The notes under the pieces are model-generated. The model ran no database searches and was not told the origin of the DNA. It saw only the letters and a program-made list of their open reading frames with translations. A program made the translations under genes and the position numbers. Below are positions 27,165-34,839 of a stretch of 49,527 nt of DNA, in pieces; positions within the stretch are counted from its first letter, which is position 1, and every line of letters starts with the position of its first letter. Source of the stretch: an uncultured bacterium (GTDB taxonomy: Bacteria; Planctomycetota; Phycisphaerae; Phycisphaerales; UBA1924); assembly GCA_903834785.1 (NCBI GenBank), contig CAILKP010000103.1, positions 64,001 through 113,527 of the forward strand, given 5' to 3'.

Positions 27165-29186
27165 CTAGAACTCACGGCGGAATCCGATCTCCAGAAGCTG
27201 GGAAGTGGTGTCGGAAGTAGGAGTACCGAAGATCGTGTGACCGACGTTGATGTACGCGGACGTCTGACGGTAGCGCCATCGAAGGCCGACCCGGGCATCG
27301 ATGCCCTCGGAGTCTCCGAGGTTGGCATCCGACTCGTTGCGGTAGATGATGCGAGTGTCCAGATCGACTGTGCGGCTGAGTTCCTGGATCCAGCGGACAC
27401 CGGCGCGCAGGAAGTTCACCTCGTTGGAAGGCTGGCTGTAGCGGATCATCTCGTCGGTCAGGTCGACGCTGAAGACTGAGTTGCCGCCAAGTCGGGTGTC
27501 GTAGAGGGCCTGGAGGCGCGTTGTGTCGTAGGGGTTCAAGGTGCTGTCGCGGAACTCCTGCTCGGCACGCAGGGTGACGCCCCACCGGCGGTACTCAACT
27601 CCAAGCAGGGTGACAGTGACATCGTCAACGGCGATCAGCGAGGGATCCGCGGCGCTGACGTTGTTGGTGGTGGTGCTGTAGCTGGCGTACCCGGCGAGCC
27701 CCTGCAGCCAGGTCTCCAGAATCGTGTAGCGGATGGCCGCCGAAGTGCCGATGGTGCTGATGGTGTTGCCGGGTTCGGGGCCGATGTCGTAGTTGGCCAG
27801 CAGCGTGCTTCCGGAGGTGATCGCACCACCGATGACGGGGACGATCTCGACGCGGTCGGGGAAGTAGCGGACGGTGTAGTCCACACCCTCGAGATAGGTA
27901 GGAAAGCCGCCGGGGCCGGTCAGACGCAGAGACCCGGGGACAACGTTTCGGCGGTTGACGGTGATGAACAGGCCGCCGTTGTACTGGTACGACTCGTCGA
28001 AGACCGCGAGCCCACCGCCCTGATCGCTGTTGTTCTGATTCACATAGTTGGCACCGAGGTTGATGTCGAGCCGGCCGGGTGCGAGGCGCTTCGTGTATTC
28101 CAAGTTCAAGCCGGCGAAGTACTGATCGCTGGAGAAGTCTCCGGTGGTGAAGTGCTGGTAACCGGCGTTCGCCGTTGAGACGAGGCTTTCAAAGAGCTTG
28201 TGACGCAGCGCTGCGGTGCCACGGTAGGTGTTCTGACTGGCCCCGCCCCGGGATCGCTGGTCGGCCGAGGCACTGTAACGCGACTCGAGAGTGTCGGTGT
28301 GCACCAGACGGAGCTGCTCTTCGAGGCGGATATTGGTCTGTTCGTAGAGACCACCCTGGTCGTAGTAGCGGAAGAACGACCGAAGCTCATGCTCCTTTTT
28401 CTCGCCGAAGTTCCATGTGTCGTTGAGTGACAGATCGTGACGGATGTAATCGGTGCTGTAAACGTTCTCCTGCGTCTCTGAGACGCTGTCGAACTGGTAG
28501 CGGGCCTCAAGCCGGTTGGTCTCGGAGAGCACGAGGATGGACTGGAGGGAGAGCGAGTCGCGTTTGTATTTATAACCGAACTGTCCGAACGAATCGGTCT
28601 GGTCTGACTCGTTGTGGGAGAGCTGAACGGTTGTCGGGAAGTTCGCCGACTGGAAGTTGGCGATTGCACCGTATTCGGTGGTTCCCTGCCGCAGGGCCGT
28701 GCCGAAGTCACGGTTGATGGTCTGCTGATCATGCCGGGCGTAGATGTCGACCGGGACAGAAGAGGCACCGAGGATGCGGGCGTTGACGTCGTAGAGCAGG
28801 TTCAGGTCGCGAGTCGCCTCGTCACTGCTGAGCGTGCCGCTGGTGACCCACCGGTTCTCATACTGCAGCCGGAACTTGCCGGTCAGGTCGATGAAGTTCC
28901 GGTGGCCGATGTAGGCCTGCGTGAACAGTTCAAGCGATTCGCGGAGGAGGTCTTCCTTGTCTGTGGTATCACGACCCGTCTGGGTAACTCTCTCTCGACG
29001 CGAGCTGCCGAGAAAGTCAAACGCGGCGCTCGTGTTGGCCAGTTCGAAGAGGTTCCAGTCGGCTCGCCGCTCGCCGATGATCACGGGTCCGGCATCGGGC
29101 TCCGGGGCAACCTGCGCTCGGGCCAGACGTCCGCACGAGCCCGCGGCGGTGATTACGACAGCGAGTTTGAGCATCGACAGCCGCAC
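27165..29186 (-). CDS. outer-membrane beta-barrel protein, candidate electron-conduit porin
   Basis: 673 residues from GTG 29186 (AGGTAA lies about 9 bases before it); ATG 29174 is an alternative. Signal peptide MLKLAVVITAAGSCGRLARAQ, then long alternating stretches typical of transmembrane strands rich in Tyr, Arg and Asn (FIDLTGKFRLQYENRWV, TNRLEARYQFDSVSETQENVYS, YRGTAALRHKLFESLVSTANAGYQHF) and the C-terminal LLEIGFRREF, ending in the phenylalanine common in outer-membrane barrels. I see no MtrB-type N-terminal CXXC. It lies between a five-heme lipoprotein and an NHL lipoprotein/12-heme pair, the arrangement of porin-cytochrome conduits (MtrB, OmbB, PioB functional class). The role is inferred from context and topology. 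Confidence 0.82.
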   Translation of the reverse strand: MRLSMLKLAVVITAAGSCGRLARAQVAPEPDAGPVIIGERRADWNLFELANTSAAFDFLGSSRRERVTQTGRDTTDKEDLLRESLELFTQAYIGHRNFIDLTGKFRLQYENRWVTSGTLSSDEATRDLNLLYDVNARILGASSVPVDIYARHDQQTINRDFGTALRQGTTEYGAIANFQSANFPTTVQLSHNESDQTDSFGQFGYKYKRDSLSLQSILVLSETNRLEARYQFDSVSETQENVYSTDYIRHDLSLNDTWNFGEKKEHELRSFFRYYDQGGLYEQTNIRLEEQLRLVHTDTLESRYSASADQRSRGGASQNTYRGTAALRHKLFESLVSTANAGYQHFTTGDFSSDQYFAGLNLEYTKRLAPGRLDINLGANYVNQNNSDQGGGLAVFDESYQYNGGLFITVNRRNVVPGSLRLTGPGGFPTYLEGVDYTVRYFPDRVEIVPVIGGAITSGSTLLANYDIGPEPGNTISTIGTSAAIRYTILETWLQGLAGYASYSTTTNNVSAADPSLIAVDDVTVTLLGVEYRRWGVTLRAEQEFRDSTLNPYDTTRLQALYDTRLGGNSVFSVDLTDEMIRYSQPSNEVNFLRAGVRWIQELSRTVDLDTRIIYRNESDANLGDSEGIDARVGLRWRYRQTSAYINVGHTIFGTPTSDTTSQLLEIGFRREF

Positions 29187-29192
29187 GGCCGG

Positions 29193-29831
29193 TTACCTGG
29201 TTCCCTTCTCTCGGGACGCTCTGGGCTCGGGGACGGTGAGCGCTCCGGGTGCGGAGGGGCTGAGGCCGGCGGGGTTACGCAGCAGGTAACGCCGGTTTCC
29301 GCCGTGTCCGAAGTGACACTCAAGGCAAGCACGGGTCTCATCGGCATGGGCAGGCTCGCGTGCCGCGTCGAGGGCACCGGCGGCGTGACATTGGGTGCAG
29401 AGCTTGCGGTCGTCGTCGCGCAGCAGGTGCGGTCGCGGCGCATCGTGCGGGCTGTGGCACCACAGACACGCGGATGCCGCGACCGGCCCGTGCATGTACT
29501 GATGCTGCGTCGGAACGGCGGCGTGGCACTTGGCACAGATCTCTGAACTGTTCTTGCTGAGCACCGCGATGCCGCTGTGACAGTCGGCGCACTTTTCTTC
29601 AACGAACGGCTTGTGCTGGGAGAACTTGCCCATCGGGTTGACCTGGCCGGTCTTGACATCAACGGTGGCAAACTTGCCGTTGGGGTCAGGCACTCCGTCG
29701 AAGAAGTAGCTCAGCGTGGTGTAGTTGTCCCGTGTGACTGTGCAACCCTGCCAGAGCGCACCGGCGGCGATGCACGTCAGGATGACATAGAGCGGACGAC
29801 GGGAACGGGATTTCCGCGGGGAGCGGTGCAT
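29193..29831 (-). CDS. five-heme cytochrome c lipoprotein
   Basis: 212 residues. A basic N-terminus then LYVILTCIAAGALWQGCTVT, a lipoprotein signal with the anchor cysteine at about residue 30. Five CXXCH motifs: CADCH, CAKCH, CLWCH (in CLWCHSPHDAPRPHLL), CTQCH and CLECH (CLECHFGHGGNRRYLL). The doubled-CXXCH spacing and SPH/FGH ligand histidines place it with small DmsE/NapC-associated carriers. Its stop is 6 bases before the barrel gene start. It could hand electrons from periplasmic carriers to the barrel-embedded cytochrome; position in the conduit is inference. Confidence 0.9.
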   Translation of the reverse strand: MHRSPRKSRSRRPLYVILTCIAAGALWQGCTVTRDNYTTLSYFFDGVPDPNGKFATVDVKTGQVNPMGKFSQHKPFVEEKCADCHSGIAVLSKNSSEICAKCHAAVPTQHQYMHGPVAASACLWCHSPHDAPRPHLLRDDDRKLCTQCHAAGALDAAREPAHADETRACLECHFGHGGNRRYLLRNPAGLSPSAPGALTVPEPRASREKGTR

Positions 29832-29879
29832 CGTGGCGAGGCGGGCGTGGCGAAGGGAGCAATCTGCGGCCGGGCGGCA

Positions 29880-31202
29880 TCACCGGGGCGAGACCGGGGC
29901 GGGAGCCGCGGCGGGCTGACCGGGGCCGGCCTTTTTCGACGCGGGTGCGATAGCGGCGGCGGACGCATCAGCGTTGGGAGGCAGCGCCTGCTGAATCTTG
30001 AGAATCTCTTCTTCGATACCGACTCCGGCAGACACTTCGGTAGCGGCCTTGGAGAGTTCGGCTGTGGTGTAGCCCTTTGCCAGACCGCCCATGGCGTAGA
30101 GGGAGACCTTTCTATCACCAAACTGGTTCGTGACGGCGACGACTCGCCTGGCCGCGAAGCCTGGGTGGATCTCACCGGACACCCACGCGCCGGCATCCTC
30201 TGCGACAGCGATTCCCGCGGGCAGGTCCATGCTGCCGGGGAAGTTGCCGACAGCGCCGAAGGCCATCAGCAGGCGGAACTGGTCGTCGAACATCTGCACA
30301 TTCTGGAACGCGGCATCAACCACGTAGATGATGCCTTCTGCATCAACGGAGAGATGTTTGGGGCGAGCAAACTTGCCAGCCGAGTCACCCATCGTGCCGA
30401 AACCGCCGAGGAACGATCCTTCGGCGGAGAACTTCTGCACGCGACACCGCATCATGTCGGTCACATAGAAGTTGCCCTGCTTGTCGATGGCGATGCCCAG
30501 CGGTACACGGAACTCACCATCGCCGTCGCCGACCTTGCCGACGCGGCGGATCTCCTTGCCGGTACGGCGGTCAAAGATGATGACCGATTGGGAGGCGAGA
30601 TCCGTAGTCAGCAGTCGGTCGCCTGAAACCGCGACACCCACTGGTTTGAACTTCTCCGAACCGATGACCTGGGAGAATCGTTCCTGCGAATCGAACACGA
30701 TGATGCCCCCGCGCTCGTTGTCAGCGACGTAGATCATGCCGTCGGGAGCCACCGCAACCGCGACGGGATGGGTGAGGCGGTTCGGACCGGTCGTGCCGAG
30801 CAACCGCATCTGCTTCCTGGCGATGTCGAACACCGCGAGCGAAGCGCCTCGCATATCGCAGAGGTACACCTTACCGGCGTGAAGTGCTACGCCGTAGGGC
30901 TTCTCAACTTCCGCCTCGTCAGCCTTCTGCTTACCGAAGACCAGAGAGTCCAGACCGCTGGTTTTCGAGGGGGCAAGGTCCTCGCTGCCTTTCAGGGCGC
31001 GGATGAACTGGATTCGCGGTTCATCAGGAGCAAGGGGCCAGAACGCGTACGTTCCTTTGACCCGCGGCTTGGCTTCAGTTCCATCACCGTTTCCGTTTGC
31101 TGAGGCACTACCAGCACCACTACCGCAGCCGGCCACGCACGAAACGATCGCGGCCATGCCGCAGAATCCGATCAGCACCGCACAACGAGAAAGAGAGTTC
31201 AT
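29880..31202 (-). CDS. NHL-repeat beta-propeller lipoprotein (first of two)
   Basis: 440 residues from ATG 31202, with GGAG 7-9 bases before it; the frame extends to 31301 without a leader. Lipoprotein signal LIGFCGMAAIVSCVAGCGSG. Blades include EKPYGVALHAGKVYLCDMRG, THPVAVAVAPDGMIYVADNE, FKPVGVAVSGDRLLTTDLAS, RVPLGIAIDKQGNFYVTDMM, ARPKHLSVDAEGIIYVVDAA and LPAGIAVAEDAGAWVSGEIH. A Pro/Ala-rich C-terminal tail of about 60 residues follows, absent from its paralogue at 26072-27154. It is first after the hairpin at 31373-31420, so it could be transcribed by read-through from the tetraheme gene or from its own weak sigma54-like site at 31267-31282. Confidence 0.88.
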   Translation of the reverse strand: MNSLSRCAVLIGFCGMAAIVSCVAGCGSGAGSASANGNGDGTEAKPRVKGTYAFWPLAPDEPRIQFIRALKGSEDLAPSKTSGLDSLVFGKQKADEAEVEKPYGVALHAGKVYLCDMRGASLAVFDIARKQMRLLGTTGPNRLTHPVAVAVAPDGMIYVADNERGGIIVFDSQERFSQVIGSEKFKPVGVAVSGDRLLTTDLASQSVIIFDRRTGKEIRRVGKVGDGDGEFRVPLGIAIDKQGNFYVTDMMRCRVQKFSAEGSFLGGFGTMGDSAGKFARPKHLSVDAEGIIYVVDAAFQNVQMFDDQFRLLMAFGAVGNFPGSMDLPAGIAVAEDAGAWVSGEIHPGFAARRVVAVTNQFGDRKVSLYAMGGLAKGYTTAELSKAATEVSAGVGIEEEILKIQQALPPNADASAAAIAPASKKAGPGQPAAAPAPVSPR

Positions 31203-31266
31203 CTGAGTTCTCCGAAACCAAGGGCCAAAGGAACGCTGATCACGTACAAACTGAATGCCAGACGAA

Positions 31267-31282
31267 AGCAAAGTCCGAACCG
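31267..31282 (-). promoter_or_regulatory. weak sigma54-like site before the first NHL lipoprotein
   Basis: Minus strand CGGTTCGGACTTTGCT has GG-N10-GC and TTTGCT but a poor -24 box. It would start transcription near 31256, about 54 bases before ATG 31202. No TTCTCA-type enhancer was seen close by. Confidence 0.3.
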
Positions 31283-31372
31283 CCAGCCCGCCGATGAGCA
31301 CCCCATCCGGGCGGTGCGATCCGACGCGAGGTCCCCCCGGACCGAGGGGTACCCCCCGCCTTCTACCAGAAG

Positions 31373-31420
31373 ACCGCCCCAGTGTCGCCGTGCTCCCGAA
31401 GGGGCAGACACTGGGGCGGT
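31373..31420 (-). terminator. strong hairpin after the tetraheme cytochrome gene
   Basis: A perfect 14-bp inverted repeat: 31373-31386 (ACCGCCCCAGTGTC) and 31407-31420. The 20-base loop can itself pair in part, extending the stem. It begins 43 bases past the stop of the minus-strand tetraheme gene. No T-run follows, so it may be a partial terminator or an mRNA 3'-end stabiliser, letting the tetraheme gene be expressed above the downstream conduit genes. Confidence 0.7.
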
Positions 31421-31463
31421 CGTAGATCGGACGTGCAGCGCTGGCACGCCGGGGATCACGGGA

Positions 31464-32105
31464 TCACTTGATGTGGCAGGTCAGGCACAAGGCGCTACCG
31501 GAGTTGCTGAAACGCAGCATGTGATCGAAGTTGCCGGTGTTGTGAACCGTGTGGCAGCTGCTGCAGCCGACGACGAACTGGGTTGCACCGGTGGAGTTGA
31601 CCCAGGGACGCAGACGGACGGTGTTGCCGGCGAAGACGACGCTCGCGCTGGTGCCGGTGGAACTGACGGTCATGGGGTTGTAGCTGGTGCTGGTGGTGCT
31701 GGTGGTGTAGATCGCGTCAGAGCCGATGGGGTGGTCGTTGTTCAGGTTCGTGCCGATGTTCTTTTCGCCAGCGACGAAGTTGGTGCCCGTCGTGCGGCCG
31801 CCGAAGTTGTCGAGGGCGACCGTGCCGTCGTGGCAGGACAGGCAGAGACGGCTGGAGCTATCGATGTTCACGGTGGCGGTGCCGGTGCCACGGTGCATCT
31901 GATAGGTCGCGGTCGTCAAAGCGTGGTTCCAGAGCCGGCCGACGGTCTCGTTGCTGCCGTGGGGCGTGTGGCAGGGCTTGCAGATCTGGTTATCAGACCA
32001 TCCGTAGCCGCTGAAGTTGTGGTCGCTCAGAGCGATCTGACCATTGGCCGAGGCAGCCAAGGCGGCCAGGACTGAAGCGGCGAGGACGAGTTTGGCGGTT
32101 CTCAT
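31464..32105 (-). CDS. secreted tetraheme cytochrome c, candidate OmcE-type filament subunit
   Basis: 213 residues. Signal peptide AKLVLAASVLAALAASANGQ. Four CXXCH sites: CKPCH (42-46), CLSCH (88-92), CSSCH (181-185) and CLTCH (207-211, three residues from the end). Seven further histidines (in DHNF, TPHG, WNHA, QMHR, DHPI, TVHN, FDHM) suffice for bis-His ligation of all hemes. Length, heme number and the order CxxCHTPH / CLSCHDG / CxSCH / LCLTCH resemble OmcE-like tetraheme cytochromes that polymerise into extracellular filaments; the assignment is by pattern only. Long low-complexity Ser/Thr regions lie between hemes 2 and 3. GGAG is 8 bases before the ATG. It has the best sigma54 promoter of the window. 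Confidence 0.88.
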   Translation of the reverse strand: MRTAKLVLAASVLAALAASANGQIALSDHNFSGYGWSDNQICKPCHTPHGSNETVGRLWNHALTTATYQMHRGTGTATVNIDSSSRLCLSCHDGTVALDNFGGRTTGTNFVAGEKNIGTNLNNDHPIGSDAIYTTSTTSTSYNPMTVSSTGTSASVVFAGNTVRLRPWVNSTGATQFVVGCSSCHTVHNTGNFDHMLRFSNSGSALCLTCHIK

Positions 32106-32199
32106 TGCAAGTCTCCGTATTCGTTGTCAGGACTTTGCTTGGTCGCCCGGGAACGTCCTCGGTCCGACCATCTTACTTGTTGCCCGACATGTCATCTTG

Positions 32200-32215
32200 T
32201 GCAACCTGCGTGCCA
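32200..32215 (-). promoter_or_regulatory. near-perfect sigma54 promoter of the tetraheme cytochrome gene
   Basis: Minus strand TGGCACGCAGGTTGCA matches the consensus TGGCACG-N4-TTGCA at every defined position. Transcription would start near 32189, about 84 bases before ATG 32105. A TTCTCA-type candidate enhancer lies 71 bases upstream (32287-32302). Confidence 0.8.
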
Positions 32216-32674
32216 CGCTGCCGACACCGTCTGGTGGCGGCTGGAAGGTCCTAAGGCACCCGCCAGTCCGCTCAACCCTCCGCACCCTCCCGATTTTGAG
32301 AATCCGAGGCGATCTCATTTCCCAGACTGCTGCGGAGCAGCGACGAAGAACAGGCCCGTCCCGCCGCGGTGGGCGAACGGCGGCATGGGCGGCCGATGTA
32401 ATCTGCAGCAGCTCCGCAGCGGTGCGAGCTGGCATCGGGTGCACATCCCGCGATGCGGGGAGCAGATGCAGTTGCAGCAAGGACCCCCGTGCGACGGACC
32501 GGGAACGTTGACCGGTGCGACAGTGATCTCACAGAACCAGCTCGCACCCAGTTGCTCCCCCGAATCAGGAAAGCGAGCACCGGCTCCGCTCAACCCGCGA
32601 CACGCACACCGGATTGCTATCGTCAGAGAGATCAAGGTTCTGGGGTGCTGGGGCATGCCGGAAAGGGACAATAC
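32216..32674. other. intergenic region between the tetraheme promoter and pdxH, no gene seen
   Basis: 459 bases. It holds candidate enhancer D (32287-32302) and a small GC hairpin (CCCGC-GAT-GCGGG near 32447-32460). Open frames on both strands lack conserved motifs or good start signals. pdxH could be read upstream in-frame to 32453, but that sequence is not protein-like. Confidence 0.4.
32287..32302. promoter_or_regulatory. candidate enhancer site D upstream of the tetraheme gene
   Basis: Minus strand TTCTCAAAATCGGGAG: one full half-site (TTCTCA) and a degenerate second half. It shares the first six bases and spacing with sites A, B and C and lies 71 bases upstream of the sigma54 promoter. 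Confidence 0.45.
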
Positions 32675-33370
32675 ATGCTGGAATCCCTGCTGCTGAAGCT
32701 TGCCCAAGGTGCACATCTCCCCGAACCACTACCCACTGAACCAGTCACAACCCTGATCGAGTGGTACGAGGATGCGATGCGCGAGAGCGCGACACCGATG
32801 CCGAACTCGATGGCACTGGCGACAGCCACCCCGCAAGGGGTGCCCTCGGTGCGGTTCGTGCTGTGCAAGGCCATCGGCACCGCCGGAACCATTGACTTCT
32901 ACACCAACTTCAACAGCCGCAAAGGTGACGAGCTCGCGATCAACCCACGAATCGCGGGGGTGTTCTATTGGCACACCAATGCCCGGCAGGCACGGGTGGA
33001 GGGTGCCGCGGAGCGGCTGAGCGACGAGCAGGCAGACGCATACTTTGCGACCAGGCCGCTGGCCTCGAAGCTTGGAGCGTGGGCAAGCCGGCAGAGCGAA
33101 CCGCTGCCCACTCGGAAGGCTTTTGTGCATGATCTGCTGGCGGCATGCCGGCAACTGCGGATTGAACCGACAGCGCTGCTGGATGCCGACTCACCGGTTC
33201 AGGTGCCGCGGCCGCCGCACTGGGGCGGGTTCAGGGTGAAACTGGATCGCGTGGAGTTGTGGTACGGTGCGGCTGGCAGGTTGCACGACCGGGCGTGCTG
33301 GACCCGGAGTCAAGCAGATGCCGCCGCGGGTGTGATGACGGGCTGGCAGGGGCAGCGGCTCTACCCGTGA
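32675..33370 (+). CDS. pdxH: pyridoxamine/pyridoxine 5'-phosphate oxidase
   Basis: 231 residues from ATG 32675 with AAGGG about 8 bases before it; slightly longer than the usual 215-220. FMN-dependent oxidation of PNP/PMP to pyridoxal 5'-phosphate in the cytosol. Family motifs: VRFVLCKAI, FYTNFNSRKGDELAINP (phosphate and FMN contacts), FYWHTNARQARVEGAAERLS, YFATRPLASKLGAWASRQS, and C-terminally VELWYGAAGRLHDRACWTR with the RLHDR segment and ending QRLYP. Most residues of the FMN- and substrate-binding pattern are visible. It stands alone, convergent with a PLP-dependent lyase gene; a functional link (PLP supply) is possible but not shown. Confidence 0.93.
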   Translation: MLESLLLKLAQGAHLPEPLPTEPVTTLIEWYEDAMRESATPMPNSMALATATPQGVPSVRFVLCKAIGTAGTIDFYTNFNSRKGDELAINPRIAGVFYWHTNARQARVEGAAERLSDEQADAYFATRPLASKLGAWASRQSEPLPTRKAFVHDLLAACRQLRIEPTALLDADSPVQVPRPPHWGGFRVKLDRVELWYGAAGRLHDRACWTRSQADAAAGVMTGWQGQRLYP

Positions 33371-33435
33371 TCGGGGTGTGCGCAACTCCCCCACTGCGGC
33401 GGCGGTGGCACCGATGAAGTCGACGTGCCCTGTTA

Positions 33436-33450
33436 AGCGGTCCGACCGCT
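33436..33450 (-). terminator. small hairpin at the end of the lyase gene
   Basis: AGCGG-TCCGA-CCGCT, a 5-bp stem overlapping the stop codon region, between two convergent genes. No T-run. Weak evidence. Confidence 0.25.
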
Positions 33451-34801
33451 AGATCTCAGCGAAGCGTGCGGTAAAGTGCCGCAGGACGGGCGGGGCCTCG
33501 ATGATTCGCATACCGCGGAGTTCCTTGCGTTGCGCGTACACCTCGGCGCAGGCCTCGGCGACGTAGTCGAAGTGGCTCTGGGTGTACATCCGTCGGGGAA
33601 GTGCGAGGCGGACGAGTTCCATCGACGGACGCATATGTGGGCCGGCCATGACGCTGCCGATCTCGCAGCTTCGGATGCCGGCGGCACGGTACAAGCCGCA
33701 GACAACAGCCTGACCAGGGAAGTGCTCAGCAGGGATGTGCGATGCGAAGTGTGCGGCATCGATGTAAATGGCATGGCCGCCAGGCGGCTCGATGATGGAG
33801 ATTCCGGCAGAAAGCAGCTTCTCGCCCAGATACTCCGTACTGCGGATGCGATAGCCGAGGTAATCCTCCTCCACAACCTCGATAAGCCCCTGGGCCATGG
33901 CCTCAAGATCGCGACCGGCCAGGCCACCGTACGTCACGAAGCCCTCGGTGAGAATGAGCAGGTTGGATGCTCGCTTGAACAGATCCGGATCGCGGATCAG
34001 CAGCAATCCGCCGATGTTAACCAAGCCGTCCTTCTTGGCTGAGATGGTCGCACCGTCGGCCAGCGAGAACATCTCGCGGACGATCTCGCGCGGGGAGCGG
34101 TCGGCGTAGCCTGGTTCGCGGGTGCGGACAAACCAAGCGTTTTCGGCGAAGCGGCAGGCGTCAAGGAACAGGGGGATCCGGAAGCGGTCACACACAGCAC
34201 GAACCGCACGCAGGTTCTCCATACTCACCGGCTGCCCACCGCTGGTGTTGTTGGTAATCGTCACCATCACCAGCGGGATTCGCTCCGGGCCGACCTTGGC
34301 GATCAGGGCCTCGAGCGCCGCGACATTCATGTTTCCCTTGAATGGATGGCGTTCCCTCGGGCGAGAGGCTTCCGGGATGGCCAGGTTGACCGCCTCGGCA
34401 CCAGTATGCTCAACATTGGCGCGAGTGGTGTCAAAGTGAGCGTTGTTGGGGATGACCTTGTTGCGGCCACCAATAAGGTCGAAGAGGATCCGCTCGCTGG
34501 CACGCCCCTGGTGCGTGGGCATGAAGTGCTCAAAGCCCATCAGGTCGGTAATCACGCCTTTGAGCCTATAAAAGGACTCGCTGCCGGCATAAGACTCGTC
34601 GCCGCGCATGACGCCAGCCCATTGCTCACTGCTCATCGCAGTCACGCCCGAGTCGGTGAGCAGATCGATGATGACGTCTTGTCCGTGAACGAGGAACAGA
34701 TTGAAGTCAGCCCTTTGGAGAATCGCGTCCCGATCAGCCGCCGTGGTCATCCGGATGGGCTCGACGGACTTGATACGGAACGGCTCGATGATGGTCTTCA
34801 T
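33449..34801 (-). CDS. tnaA: tryptophanase / tyrosine phenol-lyase family enzyme, tryptophanase-like
   Basis: 450 residues from ATG 34801. PLP-dependent beta-eliminating lyase. The N-terminus EPFRIKSVEPIRMTTAADRDAIL, then DVIIDLLTDSGVTAMS, MRGDESYAGSESFY, PTHQGRASE, ITNNTSGGQPVSMENL, the PLP-lysine segment TISAKKDGLVNIGG, EGFVTYGGLAGRDLEA and the C-terminal LRHFTARFAEI are family hallmarks. The position that is Arg in tyrosine phenol-lyase (MERG) is Ile here (GIRSCEIGS), as in tryptophanase, although PRRMYT resembles the phenol-lyase sequence. Tryptophanase splits tryptophan to indole, pyruvate and ammonia. No tnaC-like leader or tnaB permease is present. Isolated from the cytochrome genes. 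Confidence 0.88.
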   Translation of the reverse strand: MKTIIEPFRIKSVEPIRMTTAADRDAILQRADFNLFLVHGQDVIIDLLTDSGVTAMSSEQWAGVMRGDESYAGSESFYRLKGVITDLMGFEHFMPTHQGRASERILFDLIGGRNKVIPNNAHFDTTRANVEHTGAEAVNLAIPEASRPRERHPFKGNMNVAALEALIAKVGPERIPLVMVTITNNTSGGQPVSMENLRAVRAVCDRFRIPLFLDACRFAENAWFVRTREPGYADRSPREIVREMFSLADGATISAKKDGLVNIGGLLLIRDPDLFKRASNLLILTEGFVTYGGLAGRDLEAMAQGLIEVVEEDYLGYRIRSTEYLGEKLLSAGISIIEPPGGHAIYIDAAHFASHIPAEHFPGQAVVCGLYRAAGIRSCEIGSVMAGPHMRPSMELVRLALPRRMYTQSHFDYVAEACAEVYAQRKELRGMRIIEAPPVLRHFTARFAEI

Positions 34802-34839
34802 GAGAAGTCTCTGGAATACGGCACCGGCCGCGAGGGTTC

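Noticed and set aside
31346..31355. GGGGTACCCC palindrome near the tetraheme hairpin
   Set aside because: A 10-base palindrome in GC-rich sequence is expected by chance and no partner element was found.
32124..32696. Plus-strand frame of 190 codons before pdxH, containing CPTCH
   Set aside because: The single CXXCH is fortuitous; no signal peptide, poor composition, and it overlaps the tetraheme promoter and the pdxH start.
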